Assembly: GCA_902777335.1 (NCBI GenBank)
Contig: CACYTF010000023.1
Span: 1 to 42,790 of the forward strand
From: an uncultured Eubacteriales bacterium
GTDB taxonomy: Bacteria > Bacillota > Clostridia > Christensenellales > Aristaeellaceae
Reading direction: 5' to 3'
Length of the DNA: 42,790 bases
Shown: positions 31,490-40,182 of the stretch, piece after piece
How positions within the stretch are numbered: the stretch's first letter is position 1
How the letters are laid out: every line of letters starts with the position of its first letter
Notes under the pieces: model-generated
What the model saw: only the letters and a program-made list of their open reading frames with translations
What the model was told of the DNA's origin: nothing
Database searches by the model: none
Made by a program: the position numbers and the translations under genes

Positions 31490-32233
31490 TCATTCCCTTT
31501 CATCCAATATAAAAGGTAAAAAGTAGCGCATCTGCCTGAACCACCAGGGCCAGTCGTGGTTCACGTCGAAGCCCCAGAAGTCGCACCAGGCGTTTATGCC
31601 CTTCTCCCGGAACACGCTTTCGAGGAAGCGGAGCGTGCGCACGCCGTCCTCCTCCCACGCGCCCTGGCCGCAGCACAGTATCATCTTGCGCGCATTGTAC
31701 AGCGCGATATACGGGTGGCCGGCGGGCATGTTCGGCAGGAAGCGCTCCGGGGAATTGTCGTAGAGCGTCGGGTTCATCCAGCCGTCGAAGAAGTAATCGG
31801 CGTCGTACACGCCGGACAGGGCGATCACGCCGCGGAACAGGTCCGGGCGGCGCAAAAAGGTGATGACCGCGTGGTCCGCGCCCATGCTGAACCCGGTGAC
31901 GGCGGGCGTCTGGGGGTTGCGGCTTTGGATGAGGGGCACGACCTCGTCCACGATGTAGTGGAAATACTGCTCCTGCCGGGCCGCGCGCCATGCGTTGTCG
32001 CCGCCGCGGGCCGACCAGCTCTCCCTGTCCACGGTGTCCACCACGAACAGCTGGATCCTGCCGCCGTCAATGAAGTCGGCCAGCTGGTCGATCATGCCGA
32101 AGTCCTCGTAGTTGCGGCACATGGAATCCTGGGTGGGGAAGGCCAGGAACGGCACGCCCGCGTGTCCATAGACCATGATGTGCATGTCCCGCCCGAGGGA
32201 AGCGCTGAAATGCGTGATCTGATCTCTTTGCAT
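31490..32233 (-). CDS. esterase family protein (alpha/beta hydrolase)
   Basis: 247 residues, esterase-D/YbbA-like. Nucleophile elbow VTGFSMGADHAV with Ser in GFSMG (about 116), late His in GFDVNHDWPWWFRQM (about 226). Many aromatic residues near the active site. No signal peptide, so cytosolic. Together with the ATP-grasp protein and the amino acid transporter it may make or break a peptide-like or ester-linked amino acid product; inference only. Confidence 0.75.
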   Translation of the reverse strand: MQRDQITHFSASLGRDMHIMVYGHAGVPFLAFPTQDSMCRNYEDFGMIDQLADFIDGGRIQLFVVDTVDRESWSARGGDNAWRAARQEQYFHYIVDEVVPLIQSRNPQTPAVTGFSMGADHAVITFLRRPDLFRGVIALSGVYDADYFFDGWMNPTLYDNSPERFLPNMPAGHPYIALYNARKMILCCGQGAWEEDGVRTLRFLESVFREKGINAWCDFWGFDVNHDWPWWFRQMRYFLPFILDERE

Positions 32234-32281
32234 GGTTTTCTCCTATCCTTTGGCGCGATCTGTCGGCCATCGTCTCTATTG

Positions 32282-32310
32282 ATGTTATCCCCGTTATGTT
32301 ATCGTGTCAA
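32282..32310 (-). promoter_or_regulatory. promoter of the esterase/ATP-grasp/ABC operon
   Basis: Minus strand TTGACA (32305-32310), 17-base spacer, TAACAT (32282-32287), about 50 bases before the esterase start. Confidence 0.7.
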
Positions 32311-32481
32311 CCTGCTTTGCCTTTTTTTACCCACTGTTTCCATAGGTTTGCCACTGAAAAAGCGAGAATTGTCCCGCCTCGCGCGGGCAAATGCGCTTGA
32401 TGTTAAATATGTGTAAACGACGGGAGGGTATATGAATTCTTTAAAAAATATTGGTGATTTCTTTACGCATGAGATAGACAA

Positions 32482-32511
32482 TTGGCGGTAACTGTGATAT
32501 CATTGTACTAT
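32482..32511 (+). promoter_or_regulatory. candidate promoter of the structured leader and polysaccharide operon
   Basis: TTGGCG at 32482-32487, 18-base spacer, TACTAT at 32506-32511 with a TG two bases before it. Moderate fit. Confidence 0.45.
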
Positions 32512-32518
32512 GTAGGCC

Positions 32519-32757
32519 TGTGTAAAACACAAATATGCAGCGGATACGGAAGCGGTGTACGACCCAGCGTAAGAGCTGCATAGGCATAGAAATACCCTGG
32601 CGAGAGGCTTTTGCGGCGTCTCAATGGCGAAGCCATGCCCGAACGCGGCCCGAAGCCGTATGCCGGTTGAACCTGGCATCGATCGCCAGGGGAATGGGAA
32701 ATCATGGAACTTGGATACGCGTGGGTGGAGCCGCCGGCCTCCACACCAGAAGAATAG
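32519..32757 (+). ncRNA. structured leader RNA of unknown class
   Basis: About 240 bases between promoter and first gene, without a real ORF, dense in stems: ATGCAGC (32535) with GCTGCAT (32575); GGCATA (32583) with TATGCC (32659) enclosing hairpin ATGGC-GAA-GCCAT (32624-32636); CCTGGC-7-GCCAGG (32672-32690); GTGGAG-8-CTCCAC (32725-32744). Purine-rich single strands such as GGGGAATGGGAAATCATGG lie between. I cannot assign a class with confidence; the raiA-type ornate RNA is one candidate to test. A riboswitch or regulatory leader for the polysaccharide genes is the alternative. Confidence 0.55.
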
Positions 32758-32762
32758 CGGAC

Positions 32763-33479
32763 ATGACTGTTGTTGATATGCACTGTCACATCCTGCCGGG
32801 TGTGGATGATGGGGCCAGAGATGTCGAGACGTCGCTGGCCATGATGAAGGCGAGCGCCGAGCAAGGGGTGCAATGCATGGTTGCCACCCCCCACTTTTAC
32901 GCCACACGCGATCGCGTGGACAGCTTTCTGAAGCGGCGCGGCGCGGCCAGGGAGGCGCTGGATGCCCGGATGGGCCCGGACCTTCCGGAGATCGTGCTGG
33001 GGGCGGAGGTCGCCTTCTTCCGGGGTATCGGCAAGGCCGAACAGATCGAGGCGCTGAAGATCGAGAAGACCGACAGCCTCCTACTGGAGATGCCGTTCAG
33101 GCAATGGTCCGAGGAGGACGTGGACGAGGTTCAAAAGCTGATTGAGGAGCGCGGCTTCAACATCATTCTCGCGCACATCGAGCGCTACATGGCGATGCGG
33201 GAGAACGGGCAGCTGGTCCGGCAGCTGCTTGAAATGCCCGTGTCGGTCCAAATCAACGCCGAGGGCCTGCTGGACTGGCGCATGCGCGGGAAGCTGGTCA
33301 GAATGGTGAAGAATGAGCAGGTCCACTTTCTGGGAAGCGACTGTCACAACATGGGTCACCGCGCTCCGAACCTGGGCGCGGGACGCGAGGTCATTCGGAA
33401 GAAGCTCGGGCAGGCGAGCCTGGACAGGATCGACCGCCTGTCCGAAGCGCTGCTCTTCCGGGGCGATTCACCGGTGTAG
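32763..33479 (+). CDS. cpsB: PHP-type tyrosine-protein phosphatase (CpsB/YwqE)
   Basis: 238 residues. Metal-binding motifs of the PHP fold: DMHCHILPGVDDGARD (residues 5-20), VATPHFY, ILGAEVAF-like strand with Glu, LAHIERY and FLGSDCHNMGHR. Manganese-dependent phosphatase that removes phosphate from the tyrosine kinase CpsD and so controls polysaccharide assembly. ATG has only a weak ribosome binding site, which may reflect control by the leader RNA. First gene of the polysaccharide operon. Confidence 0.8.
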   Translation: MTVVDMHCHILPGVDDGARDVETSLAMMKASAEQGVQCMVATPHFYATRDRVDSFLKRRGAAREALDARMGPDLPEIVLGAEVAFFRGIGKAEQIEALKIEKTDSLLLEMPFRQWSEEDVDEVQKLIEERGFNIILAHIERYMAMRENGQLVRQLLEMPVSVQINAEGLLDWRMRGKLVRMVKNEQVHFLGSDCHNMGHRAPNLGAGREVIRKKLGQASLDRIDRLSEALLFRGDSPV

Positions 33480-33550
33480 CCGGCCGTCGGCATTGAGAGC
33501 GGGCCCGAGGGATACATTCGGGATCAGACACACAGAGGGAGGAACAGAAC

Positions 33551-34249
33551 GTGAAGATGTTTCTTTGCATGGTTCTTGTGGCGCTGTTGGCCTGCCTGCC
33601 GATGACGGCGATGGCCGAGGGCGCGGTCGACGGGAACGCGGCTGACGCGCAGGAGAATGCGGAACAGGGCGAAGCGGCGGAGGAAGCCGCCGCCGATCCT
33701 TTTGCGGGCGCGTGGCTGTGCGATGACGCCTCGATCTTCATCGATGTGCTGGAAGACGGATACAGCGTATACATCATGTGGGACATCAGCGAGTCCGAAG
33801 AGCTGATCTGGGAGTATACCTGCAGCCTTGACGAAGAGACCGGCGCGCTGGTGGGAGTGGGCCAGAAGACCAAAGAGATCTGTGACGAAGAAGGGGAAGT
33901 CGTCTCCACCACGGTGGAATACACCGAGGGTTCGGCGACCTTTACCAAAGGGGAATACACCGACGATTCGGTCACCCCTGCCGAAACGGTCGATGTGATC
34001 CTCTGGGACGACGCCGTTGAAAACGCGGCTCAGGGCATGATGTTCAAAAAGGGCGAGGAAGAAGAGATGGTCGAGTACGGCGACGATGAGCTCATTGTAG
34101 AGGTTGAGGAAGAGCCCGAGGAAGCGCCCGAAGAAGCCGAGGAAATCGAAGAAGAGCCCGACGAAACGCCTTATGATGAGCTCGACGAAGAATCCGTGGT
34201 AGAAATCGAGGAAGAGCCCGAGGAAGCGGACGAAGCTCCGGAGGGCTGA
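33551..34249 (+). CDS. secreted, highly acidic protein
   Basis: 232 residues. Signal peptide 1-22 (MKMFLCMVLVALLACLPMTA). A beta-rich middle (FAGAWLCDDASIFIDVLEDG ... VILWDDAVENAAQGM), then a tail of Glu-Pro-rich repeats (VEVEEEPEEAPEEAEEI, VEIEEEPEEADEAPEG). A 21-base unit is duplicated at 34106-34126 and 34208-34228. No family recognised. The acidic tail may bind cations or stay in the wall; inference. Good GGAGG site. Confidence 0.6.
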   Translation: MKMFLCMVLVALLACLPMTAMAEGAVDGNAADAQENAEQGEAAEEAAADPFAGAWLCDDASIFIDVLEDGYSVYIMWDISESEELIWEYTCSLDEETGALVGVGQKTKEICDEEGEVVSTTVEYTEGSATFTKGEYTDDSVTPAETVDVILWDDAVENAAQGMMFKKGEEEEMVEYGDDELIVEVEEEPEEAPEEAEEIEEEPDETPYDELDEESVVEIEEEPEEADEAPEG

Positions 34250-34330
34250 TGCCCTTCATGCGGGCTTGGGGCAGCCGGGGCCGCAATACAACGGGATATG
34301 GCATACAGTATAGCAGTGAAGGTGAGCTCA

Positions 34331-34468
34331 ATGGATCGAAACAGGACGGTTATCATTGTTTTATGCGTGCTTCTGTGCATGGCGCTTGGCGTACTGATCT
34401 ACTTTGAACACAAGTATCCGGAGGCCGGATCCGAATTGATGCGCCGCCTGATGAAGCTGAGGGCATGA
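34331..34468 (+). CDS. 45-aa single-helix membrane peptide
   Basis: MDRNRTVIIVLCVLLCMALG then VLIYFEHKYP and a basic tail (LMRRLMKLRA). One membrane helix. AAGGTGAG before ATG, and its stop overlaps the ATG of the LCP gene (ATGA), so the two are coupled. No family recognised. Confidence 0.5.
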   Translation: MDRNRTVIIVLCVLLCMALGVLIYFEHKYPEAGSELMRRLMKLRA

Positions 34469-35619
34469 TGAAGCGCAGCGCTTTGTCTTCCCGGGGCAGC
34501 AAGGGAAAAGGATCGATCGTGCTGTTGGTTCTTGCCCTGCTCGTGGTTGCGGTGGGCATATACGCCACGCAGAAGGCCGATCGCACGCAGATCGTCTATG
34601 ATGAGGAAGCGTTGGCCAAAGAGGCGGCCGCCCTGTCGGAAGTGGAGGATGTCGGCGGCATACTCTGTACCCCGAAGAAGAACATCCGAAGCTACCTGAT
34701 CATGGGCATAGACAATACCGCCGCCCAGGGCGACGGCTACGTGCTGGGCGGGCAGTGCGATGTGCTGGAATTGCTGGTCGTGGACCACACCAACATGACC
34801 TATCAGCTGCTGCCCATCAACCGAAACACCATCTGTGACGTGCGCTGGTTTGATGTAAACGGCGAGGATCAGGGGACCAGCAGAATCCAGATCGCCTACG
34901 CCCACGCCGTGGGCGACGGCGGGACTGTCAGCTGCGAGAACGCGGTGGCAGCGGTTTCCAACTACCTGGGCGGCATGGAGATCGCCCATTACATCGCCCT
35001 GGACATTGCCGCCATTCCGAAGATCAACCAGCTGGCCGGGGGCGTCACCGTCACCATCGAGGATGATTTCTCAAACATCGACCCGCTGCTGGTGAAGGGA
35101 GAGACGATCACCCTTTCCGATGCCCAGGCGGAGACGTTTGTGCGCTCCCGCATGGGCATGGCGGACGATGACACCAACGAAGCCAGGATGCGGCGCCAGC
35201 AGGTGTATCTGGACGCGATGCGCGCGCAGATGCTCGATAAGGCCAGGGAGGACGCGGCGTACGCGCTGAACGTCTATGACACGCTGTTGCCGGACATGGT
35301 CACCAACATGAACGGAAAGGCATTCAGCCGGCTGATCAACGGATTGACCGAATGCGAGAATCTGGGGAGCGTGACGATAGAGGGCAGCATCGGCATAGAC
35401 GATTTGGGCTATGCCACCTTCGAAGCGGACAGGGACAGCGTGCGGGATGCCGTGATAGAGCTGTATTACTATAAGGCCGAACAGAGCACCACGCACGTTC
35501 CCGTGCGCGAGGTACGGTTCGGGGAAGACACATCTTCCGGGGAATCGGGGGAAGAGGCCGCTGATTCGAACAAACGGGAAACCGACGGCAATCCACCGGA
35601 AGATGATGGCGGACGATAA
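34465..35619 (+). CDS. LytR-CpsA-Psr (LCP) family protein
   Basis: 384 residues. One N-terminal membrane helix (about 17-35), then an extracytoplasmic LCP domain: NIRSYLIMGIDNTAAQGDGY, CDVLELLVVDHTNMTYQLLP, INRNTICDVRW, later ITLSDAQAETFVRSRMGMAD and ARMRRQQVYLDAM. LCP enzymes move wall polymers from the lipid carrier to peptidoglycan. Several Arg/Asp positions that bind the pyrophosphate are recognisable. The C-terminal 40 residues are polar and low-complexity. Fits anchoring of the polysaccharide made by this operon. Confidence 0.8.
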   Translation: MMKRSALSSRGSKGKGSIVLLVLALLVVAVGIYATQKADRTQIVYDEEALAKEAAALSEVEDVGGILCTPKKNIRSYLIMGIDNTAAQGDGYVLGGQCDVLELLVVDHTNMTYQLLPINRNTICDVRWFDVNGEDQGTSRIQIAYAHAVGDGGTVSCENAVAAVSNYLGGMEIAHYIALDIAAIPKINQLAGGVTVTIEDDFSNIDPLLVKGETITLSDAQAETFVRSRMGMADDDTNEARMRRQQVYLDAMRAQMLDKAREDAAYALNVYDTLLPDMVTNMNGKAFSRLINGLTECENLGSVTIEGSIGIDDLGYATFEADRDSVRDAVIELYYYKAEQSTTHVPVREVRFGEDTSSGESGEEAADSNKRETDGNPPEDDGGR

Positions 35620-35663
35620 GCCGCAGAGATACAGAAACCGATCAAAGAGAGGCTCACAGCGAT

Positions 35664-36446
35664 ATGAATCAGACCAAAACAGACAATACACTCCAGAGAA
35701 CGAACGCCCAGCCCCCTCAACCGGTCAAGGAAATCGACCTGGTTGAGCTTGCGCTTGTCCTTCTCGATAAAGCGCACTACATCGTGCTGTTCTTCCTTCT
35801 GGGGGCGCTCCTGTTCAACGCATACGCCTACTTCTTCATCCACCCCACGTATGAGTCGACCGCCTCGATCTACATCGTGAGCGCGTCCGGCGGCACCGTG
35901 GTGGATCTGACGGACCTGAATATCGGCTCGTCGCTGAAGAGCGACTACAAGGAACTGATCATGAGCTACCCCGTGCTGGACCGCGTCAGCGAAAAGCTTG
36001 GGCTCAACTGGACGACGAACCAGATGGCCCGGGCGATCCAGGTCAGCAACCCGGCGGACACGCGCATACTCAAGCTGACGGCCACGGCCGAATCGCCGGA
36101 GCTGGCGATGGATATCGTCAACACGCTGGCGACCGTCGCGGTGGAGTATCTGCCGGAGACCATGAGCACCGAGGCGCCGAACATTGCGCAGATGGGCCGC
36201 CTGCCCAGGAGCAAGGCGAACCCAAGCTATACGAAGTATATGCTGATGGGCGGTATGCTGGGGGCGCTGATGTGCAGCGCCTGGTTCGCGATCAGGATGA
36301 TGATGGACGAAACCATACGAACGCCCGAGGATATGGAGAAGTACTTCGGCGCCGCGCCGCTGACGACCATCCCCTATGTGGGCGCCTTTGAGCAGAACGT
36401 CCACAGGAGAGGCCATCTTCGGAGGAAGCACAGGCGGGCGGCATAA
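35664..36446 (+). CDS. cpsC: chain-length regulator/kinase activator (Wzz, CpsC-like)
   Basis: 260 residues. Two membrane helices (about 38-58 and 192-213) bracket an extracytoplasmic domain, and YESTASIYIV plus DLNIGSSLKSDYKELIMSYP match Wzz/CpsC. The proline-rich motif before the second helix is short (RLPRSKANPSYT). The cytosolic tail would activate the tyrosine kinase encoded next. A GC-rich hairpin covers the stop codon. Confidence 0.8.
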   Translation: MNQTKTDNTLQRTNAQPPQPVKEIDLVELALVLLDKAHYIVLFFLLGALLFNAYAYFFIHPTYESTASIYIVSASGGTVVDLTDLNIGSSLKSDYKELIMSYPVLDRVSEKLGLNWTTNQMARAIQVSNPADTRILKLTATAESPELAMDIVNTLATVAVEYLPETMSTEAPNIAQMGRLPRSKANPSYTKYMLMGGMLGALMCSAWFAIRMMMDETIRTPEDMEKYFGAAPLTTIPYVGAFEQNVHRRGHLRRKHRRAA

Positions 36447-36463
36447 TCCGCCCGCGCCTGTGC
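36428..36463 (+). other. hairpin over the cpsC stop codon
   Basis: GCACAGGCGGGCGG pairs with CCGCCCGCGCCTGTGC (two-base bulge) around loop CATAAT. No T run, so it probably acts on mRNA stability or coupling between cpsC and cpsD. Confidence 0.4.
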
Positions 36464-36524
36464 GGTCTATCCGAAATCCTGCGGCGCTTCACCAAATACA
36501 GAAATAGCGAGGAATCAACACACC

Positions 36525-37247
36525 GTGAGCACGATCAAACTGACAATACCCGAGTTGCCTTACGCGGCCGAGGAAGCCCTGAATCGCCTGCGCGTCAACG
36601 TCAAGTTCAGCGGCACGGAGATCAAGACCATCCTCGTCATCAGCAGCGTGCCGAATGAGGGAAAGAGCCATGTGGCGGTCTACCTGTGGAAAATGCTGGC
36701 CGAGGCAGGCTTCAAAACGGTGCTGGTGGACTGTGACCTGCGCAAATCCATAATGAAGAAGGAGCTGCGCTTCGAATGCGAGTCCGATTACCAGGGCCTC
36801 GATTACTACCTCTCCGGCCTGGCGGAGTACGATGACGTGGTCCACCACACCAACGTGGAAAACGGCGACATGGTGCCCTGCACGAACCTGCTGCAGAACC
36901 CGTCCTCCCTGTTCGAGGACGTTCGGTTCGGGGAGCTGTTCAAGACGCTGAAGGAGCATTACGACTACGTGATCGTCGACAGCCCGCCGCTGCTGTCCGT
37001 TTCCGACGGCATACTGATCGCGCAATACTGCGACGGCGCCATTGTGGTGGTGCGCAGCGGCGAGACGCCCCGCAGCCTGATCACGCAGAGCATGAATCAG
37101 TTGAATACCACCGGTTGCCGCCTGCTGGGCACGGTGCTCAACGGCGTCGCGACCGGCAACCGCGCCTATGGCAAGTACTACGGCTACTACAGCAAGTACT
37201 ACAGCAAGTACTACAGCGAGTATTACGGGAAATCGGATGAATCCTGA
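36525..37247 (+). CDS. cpsD: polysaccharide tyrosine autokinase (CpsD/CapB-like)
   Basis: 240 residues, GTG start. BY-kinase: Walker A variant VISSVPNEGKSHVAVYLWK (about 37-55), Walker A' VLVDCDLRKS, Walker B VIVDSPPLL. The Tyr cluster at the C-terminus (KYYGYYSKYYSKYYSEYYGK) is the autophosphorylation site. It is encoded by a 12-base tandem repeat at 37185-37226. Controlled by CpsC as activator and CpsB as phosphatase. Confidence 0.85.
   Translation: MSTIKLTIPELPYAAEEALNRLRVNVKFSGTEIKTILVISSVPNEGKSHVAVYLWKMLAEAGFKTVLVDCDLRKSIMKKELRFECESDYQGLDYYLSGLAEYDDVVHHTNVENGDMVPCTNLLQNPSSLFEDVRFGELFKTLKEHYDYVIVDSPPLLSVSDGILIAQYCDGAIVVVRSGETPRSLITQSMNQLNTTGCRLLGTVLNGVATGNRAYGKYYGYYSKYYSKYYSEYYGKSDES
37185..37226 (+). 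repeat. 12-base tandem repeat coding the Tyr cluster
   Basis: TACTACAGCAAG occurs at 37185-37196 and 37197-37208, then as TACTACAGCGAG at 37209-37220 and a partial unit. Each unit encodes YYSK or YYSE. Confidence 0.8.
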
Positions 37248-37253
37248 TAGATC

Positions 37254-37283
37254 ACGGCGCCACCGTGGTTAAGCGCCGTTTTC
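37254..37283 (+). terminator. terminator after cpsD
   Basis: ACGGCGC / GCGCCGT with a 12-base loop and TTTT. Probably partial, since genes downstream lack an obvious promoter. Confidence 0.55.
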
Positions 37284-37321
37284 TATATACACCCATCATG
37301 CAAGAAAGGAGGAGATGTCCC

Positions 37322-37906
37322 ATGAACAGGATTTGGAAGGTGCTGTTGCCGATGGTGTTGGTAATGGCACTGTTGATCGCTTCCGTGCCGGCTTTTGCTG
37401 CTGAGTCTCCGACTGCCAAAGCGATTGGTAAAGTGAAGGTATCGTCGGTGACTTACAATGGTGTGAAGCAGTCTCCCTCGATCAAGGTATATGATACTGC
37501 GGGGAAAAGGGTTTCTTCCAAGTACTATAAGGTAACGCTGTATGGGAAGCGGATCCATGCCGGTTCCTATAAGGTTAAGATCACGGCCAAAGCTCCTTAT
37601 ACCGGTACGAAGACGACGAAGTTTGTTATCAAGAAGGCGAAGAACCCCTTCAGGATCAGGGTTGGCAAGAAGACCTTTATCCGTAACAAGAATAAGACGC
37701 AGAGCACTTCGATCAGCATTACCAACACGAAGGCATCGACCCAGTTTACGAATTGGTCATCGTCCAGTTCCAAGGTCTATGTCAAGGGTGGCAGGGTCAT
37801 CATCAAGAAGGGCTACTACGGAACCGCCACTATTTCCATTACCAGCAAGGAGAGCCCCAACCACTTCAGGACCAGTAAGCTTATCAGGATTACCGTCAAA
37901 AAGTAA
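37322..37906 (+). CDS. secreted basic beta-rich protein
   Basis: 194 residues. Signal peptide 1-27 (MNRIWKVLLPMVLVMALLIA ... FAAES). The mature part is very rich in Lys, Ser, Thr and Tyr with repeated beta strands (YNGVKQSPSIKVYD, HAGSYKVKITAKAPYTGTKT, GYYGTATISITSKES), like Ig-like surface domains of Firmicutes. Codon use is more A/T-ending than its neighbours. GGAGGAG site and own terminator. No catalytic motif; an adhesin or wall-associated protein is a guess. Confidence 0.6.
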   Translation: MNRIWKVLLPMVLVMALLIASVPAFAAESPTAKAIGKVKVSSVTYNGVKQSPSIKVYDTAGKRVSSKYYKVTLYGKRIHAGSYKVKITAKAPYTGTKTTKFVIKKAKNPFRIRVGKKTFIRNKNKTQSTSISITNTKASTQFTNWSSSSSKVYVKGGRVIIKKGYYGTATISITSKESPNHFRTSKLIRITVKK

Positions 37907-37919
37907 TTGTGGTCAGCGA

Positions 37920-37961
37920 CATCAGCGCGTTTTACCACGAAACGCGCTGATGGTTTTTTTC
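37920..37961 (+). terminator. strong intrinsic terminator
   Basis: CATCAGCGCGTTT / AAACGCGCTGATG with a 7-base loop and seven T's. Confidence 0.85.
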
Positions 37962-38123
37962 TTTCAACGCCGGGCGGCGTGCCCGATGAGGCGCCCTTTG
38001 GCGGCGAGCGTTTTGGAACTCTATCAATATACTCTATAAATCATGAAGTTGAAATATCGGGAAAATGATCCCTTCAGATAGACAGACGTCCCCGAAAAAT
38101 GCGGGGTGGGGGGTACTGAGGAC

Positions 38124-40157
38124 ATGGATAAAGAGCACCGGCAAAAGATGAATGGCCACAAGCTGGAACACTGGCAGATCATGGCAATCTGCCTCATGAT
38201 CTGTGATTTTGCGACCATTCATCTTTCGTACTTTCTGGCGCTTTGGATCAGGTTTGACTGCGTCTATTCGGCCATTCCTCAGGGATACCTGCAACCTTAC
38301 CAGTGCTTTATAACACCCTATTCGATCGGCGCGATCATACTCTTCTGGTTCTTCAGGATGTACCGGAGCATGTGGCGATACGCGAGCTACAGTGAATTGA
38401 CCAAGACATTCTCCGGCTCAGTCACCGCGTCGATCATCCATATGATTTTGATCTCCGGGCTCTACGGCCGCATGCCCCTGTCCTACTATCTGTGGGGGTC
38501 GGGCATGCAGCTGATCCTGCTGCTGGTGCCGCGCTTCTCCTACCGCCTTCTGCTGTTTCTTCGCGCCGGTTTGGGGCATACCGATGACACGTCGAACCGC
38601 GTCATGATCATCGGCGCGGGGCGACACGGCCAGATGATATTGCGCGATCTGACCACGGCGAAGGAGTTGAACGACAAGGCCGTCTGCTTCATTGATGACA
38701 ACCCGAACAAGTGGGGGCGTTTTGTCGAAGGCGTGCCCATCGTTGGCGGCCGGGACGACATACTCGTCAACGTTCAGAAATACAAAGTCGACAAGATCTT
38801 CCTGGCCATACCCAAGGCCAGCGCCGAAGACCGGAAGGAAATCATCGGTATCTGCAATGAAACCGGCTGCGAGATCAAGACCCTCCCGGCGATGTTCCAG
38901 TTTGTGCTCGGCCAGCTGACCGTCAGCGCGATGAAGGATGTGTCGGTGGAGGACCTGCTCGGGCGCGAACCCATCAGGGCCGACATGACGGAAGTGTTCA
39001 ACTTCATCAACGAAAAGGTCGTTCTGGTCACCGGCGGAGGCGGGTCCATCGGCTCCGAGCTGTGCCGACAGGTCGCGGCCCACAACCCGAAGCAGCTCAT
39101 CATATTTGATGTGTATGAGAACAACACCTACGCCATACAGCTTGAGCTGAGGCACAAATATCCGGAGCTGGATCTGGTGGTTCTGATCGGCTCGGTCCGC
39201 GACAGCCGCAGGATGTTTGAGGTGTTTGACGAGTACAGGCCCCAGATCGTCTACCACGCCGCCGCGCACAAGCACGTTCCCCTCATGGAGGACAGCCCGA
39301 ACGAAGCGATCAAGAACAACGCCATAGGCACCTACAAGACGGCCTACGCGGCCATGGTCCATGATTGCGAAAGGTTTGTGCTCATCAGTACAGACAAGGC
39401 GGTCAACCCCTTAAACATCATGGGGGCGTCGAAGCGGCTGTGCGAGATGATCATACAATCCTTCGACGCGAAGATCAAGGCGGGCCAAGCGGACCAGATC
39501 CCTCAGCTGTTCACCCATATGGGCTCGGAGAACGCGGATAAGGACGGGACGGGCGAGATATTCAGGAACACCAGGACTGAATTTGTGGCCGTCCGCTTCG
39601 GAAACGTGCTGGGGAGCAACGGGTCGGTGATCCCGATCTTCAAGAGGCAGATCGAGGAGGGCGGCCCCGTCACGGTCACGCACCCGGACATCATCCGCTA
39701 CTTCATGACGATCAAGGAAGCCGTCAGCCTGGTGATGCTGGCGGGAACCTATGCCCACGGCGGCGAGATATTCGTGCTCGACATGGGCAGCCCGGTCAGG
39801 ATCGATACGCTCGCCCGCAACCTGATCAAGCTCAGCGGCTATAAGCCGGACGTCGATATCAAGATCGTGTACACGGGCCTGCGCCCGGGCGAGAAGCTGT
39901 ACGAGGAAAAGCTGATGGCGGAGGAAGGGCTGCGGAAGACGGACAACGACCTGATCCACATCGGCTGCCCGATACCGTTTGACACGGACGAGTTTCTGAA
40001 GCAGCTCGACGGCCTGATGACCGCGGCGTACAGCAACAAGAAGAACATCAGGGAGCTGGTGGCGGCCATGGTCAGCACCTATCATCCGGAGATGGCCCCT
40101 GCGGCCGAGGCGAAGGGCAGCAAGTACGCCGCCATGGTCGTGGGCGAAGACCAGTAA
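38124..40157 (+). CDS. membrane UDP-sugar 4,6-dehydratase (CapD/PglF/WbpM family)
   Basis: 677 residues. Four N-terminal helices (about 20-145), a first Rossmann domain with MIIGAGRHGQMILRDL (about 161-176), and a second with VTGGGGSIGSELCRQ (about 302-316). Catalytic region: HAAAHKHVPLMEDSP, STDKAVNPLNIMGASKR and RFGNVLGSNGSVIPIFKRQI. Converts UDP-GlcNAc to the 4-keto-6-deoxy sugar, first step to bacillosamine-type or related amino sugars. The aminotransferase gene downstream supplies the next step. Confidence 0.85.
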   Translation: MDKEHRQKMNGHKLEHWQIMAICLMICDFATIHLSYFLALWIRFDCVYSAIPQGYLQPYQCFITPYSIGAIILFWFFRMYRSMWRYASYSELTKTFSGSVTASIIHMILISGLYGRMPLSYYLWGSGMQLILLLVPRFSYRLLLFLRAGLGHTDDTSNRVMIIGAGRHGQMILRDLTTAKELNDKAVCFIDDNPNKWGRFVEGVPIVGGRDDILVNVQKYKVDKIFLAIPKASAEDRKEIIGICNETGCEIKTLPAMFQFVLGQLTVSAMKDVSVEDLLGREPIRADMTEVFNFINEKVVLVTGGGGSIGSELCRQVAAHNPKQLIIFDVYENNTYAIQLELRHKYPELDLVVLIGSVRDSRRMFEVFDEYRPQIVYHAAAHKHVPLMEDSPNEAIKNNAIGTYKTAYAAMVHDCERFVLISTDKAVNPLNIMGASKRLCEMIIQSFDAKIKAGQADQIPQLFTHMGSENADKDGTGEIFRNTRTEFVAVRFGNVLGSNGSVIPIFKRQIEEGGPVTVTHPDIIRYFMTIKEAVSLVMLAGTYAHGGEIFVLDMGSPVRIDTLARNLIKLSGYKPDVDIKIVYTGLRPGEKLYEEKLMAEEGLRKTDNDLIHIGCPIPFDTDEFLKQLDGLMTAAYSNKKNIRELVAAMVSTYHPEMAPAAEAKGSKYAAMVVGEDQ

Positions 40158-40182
40158 GACTGTGTTGCGGGGGAGTATTGAC

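Noticed and set aside
32535..32762. N-terminal extension of cpsB
   Set aside because: The extension would translate the structured leader; CpsB proteins begin close to the DMHCHILPG motif.
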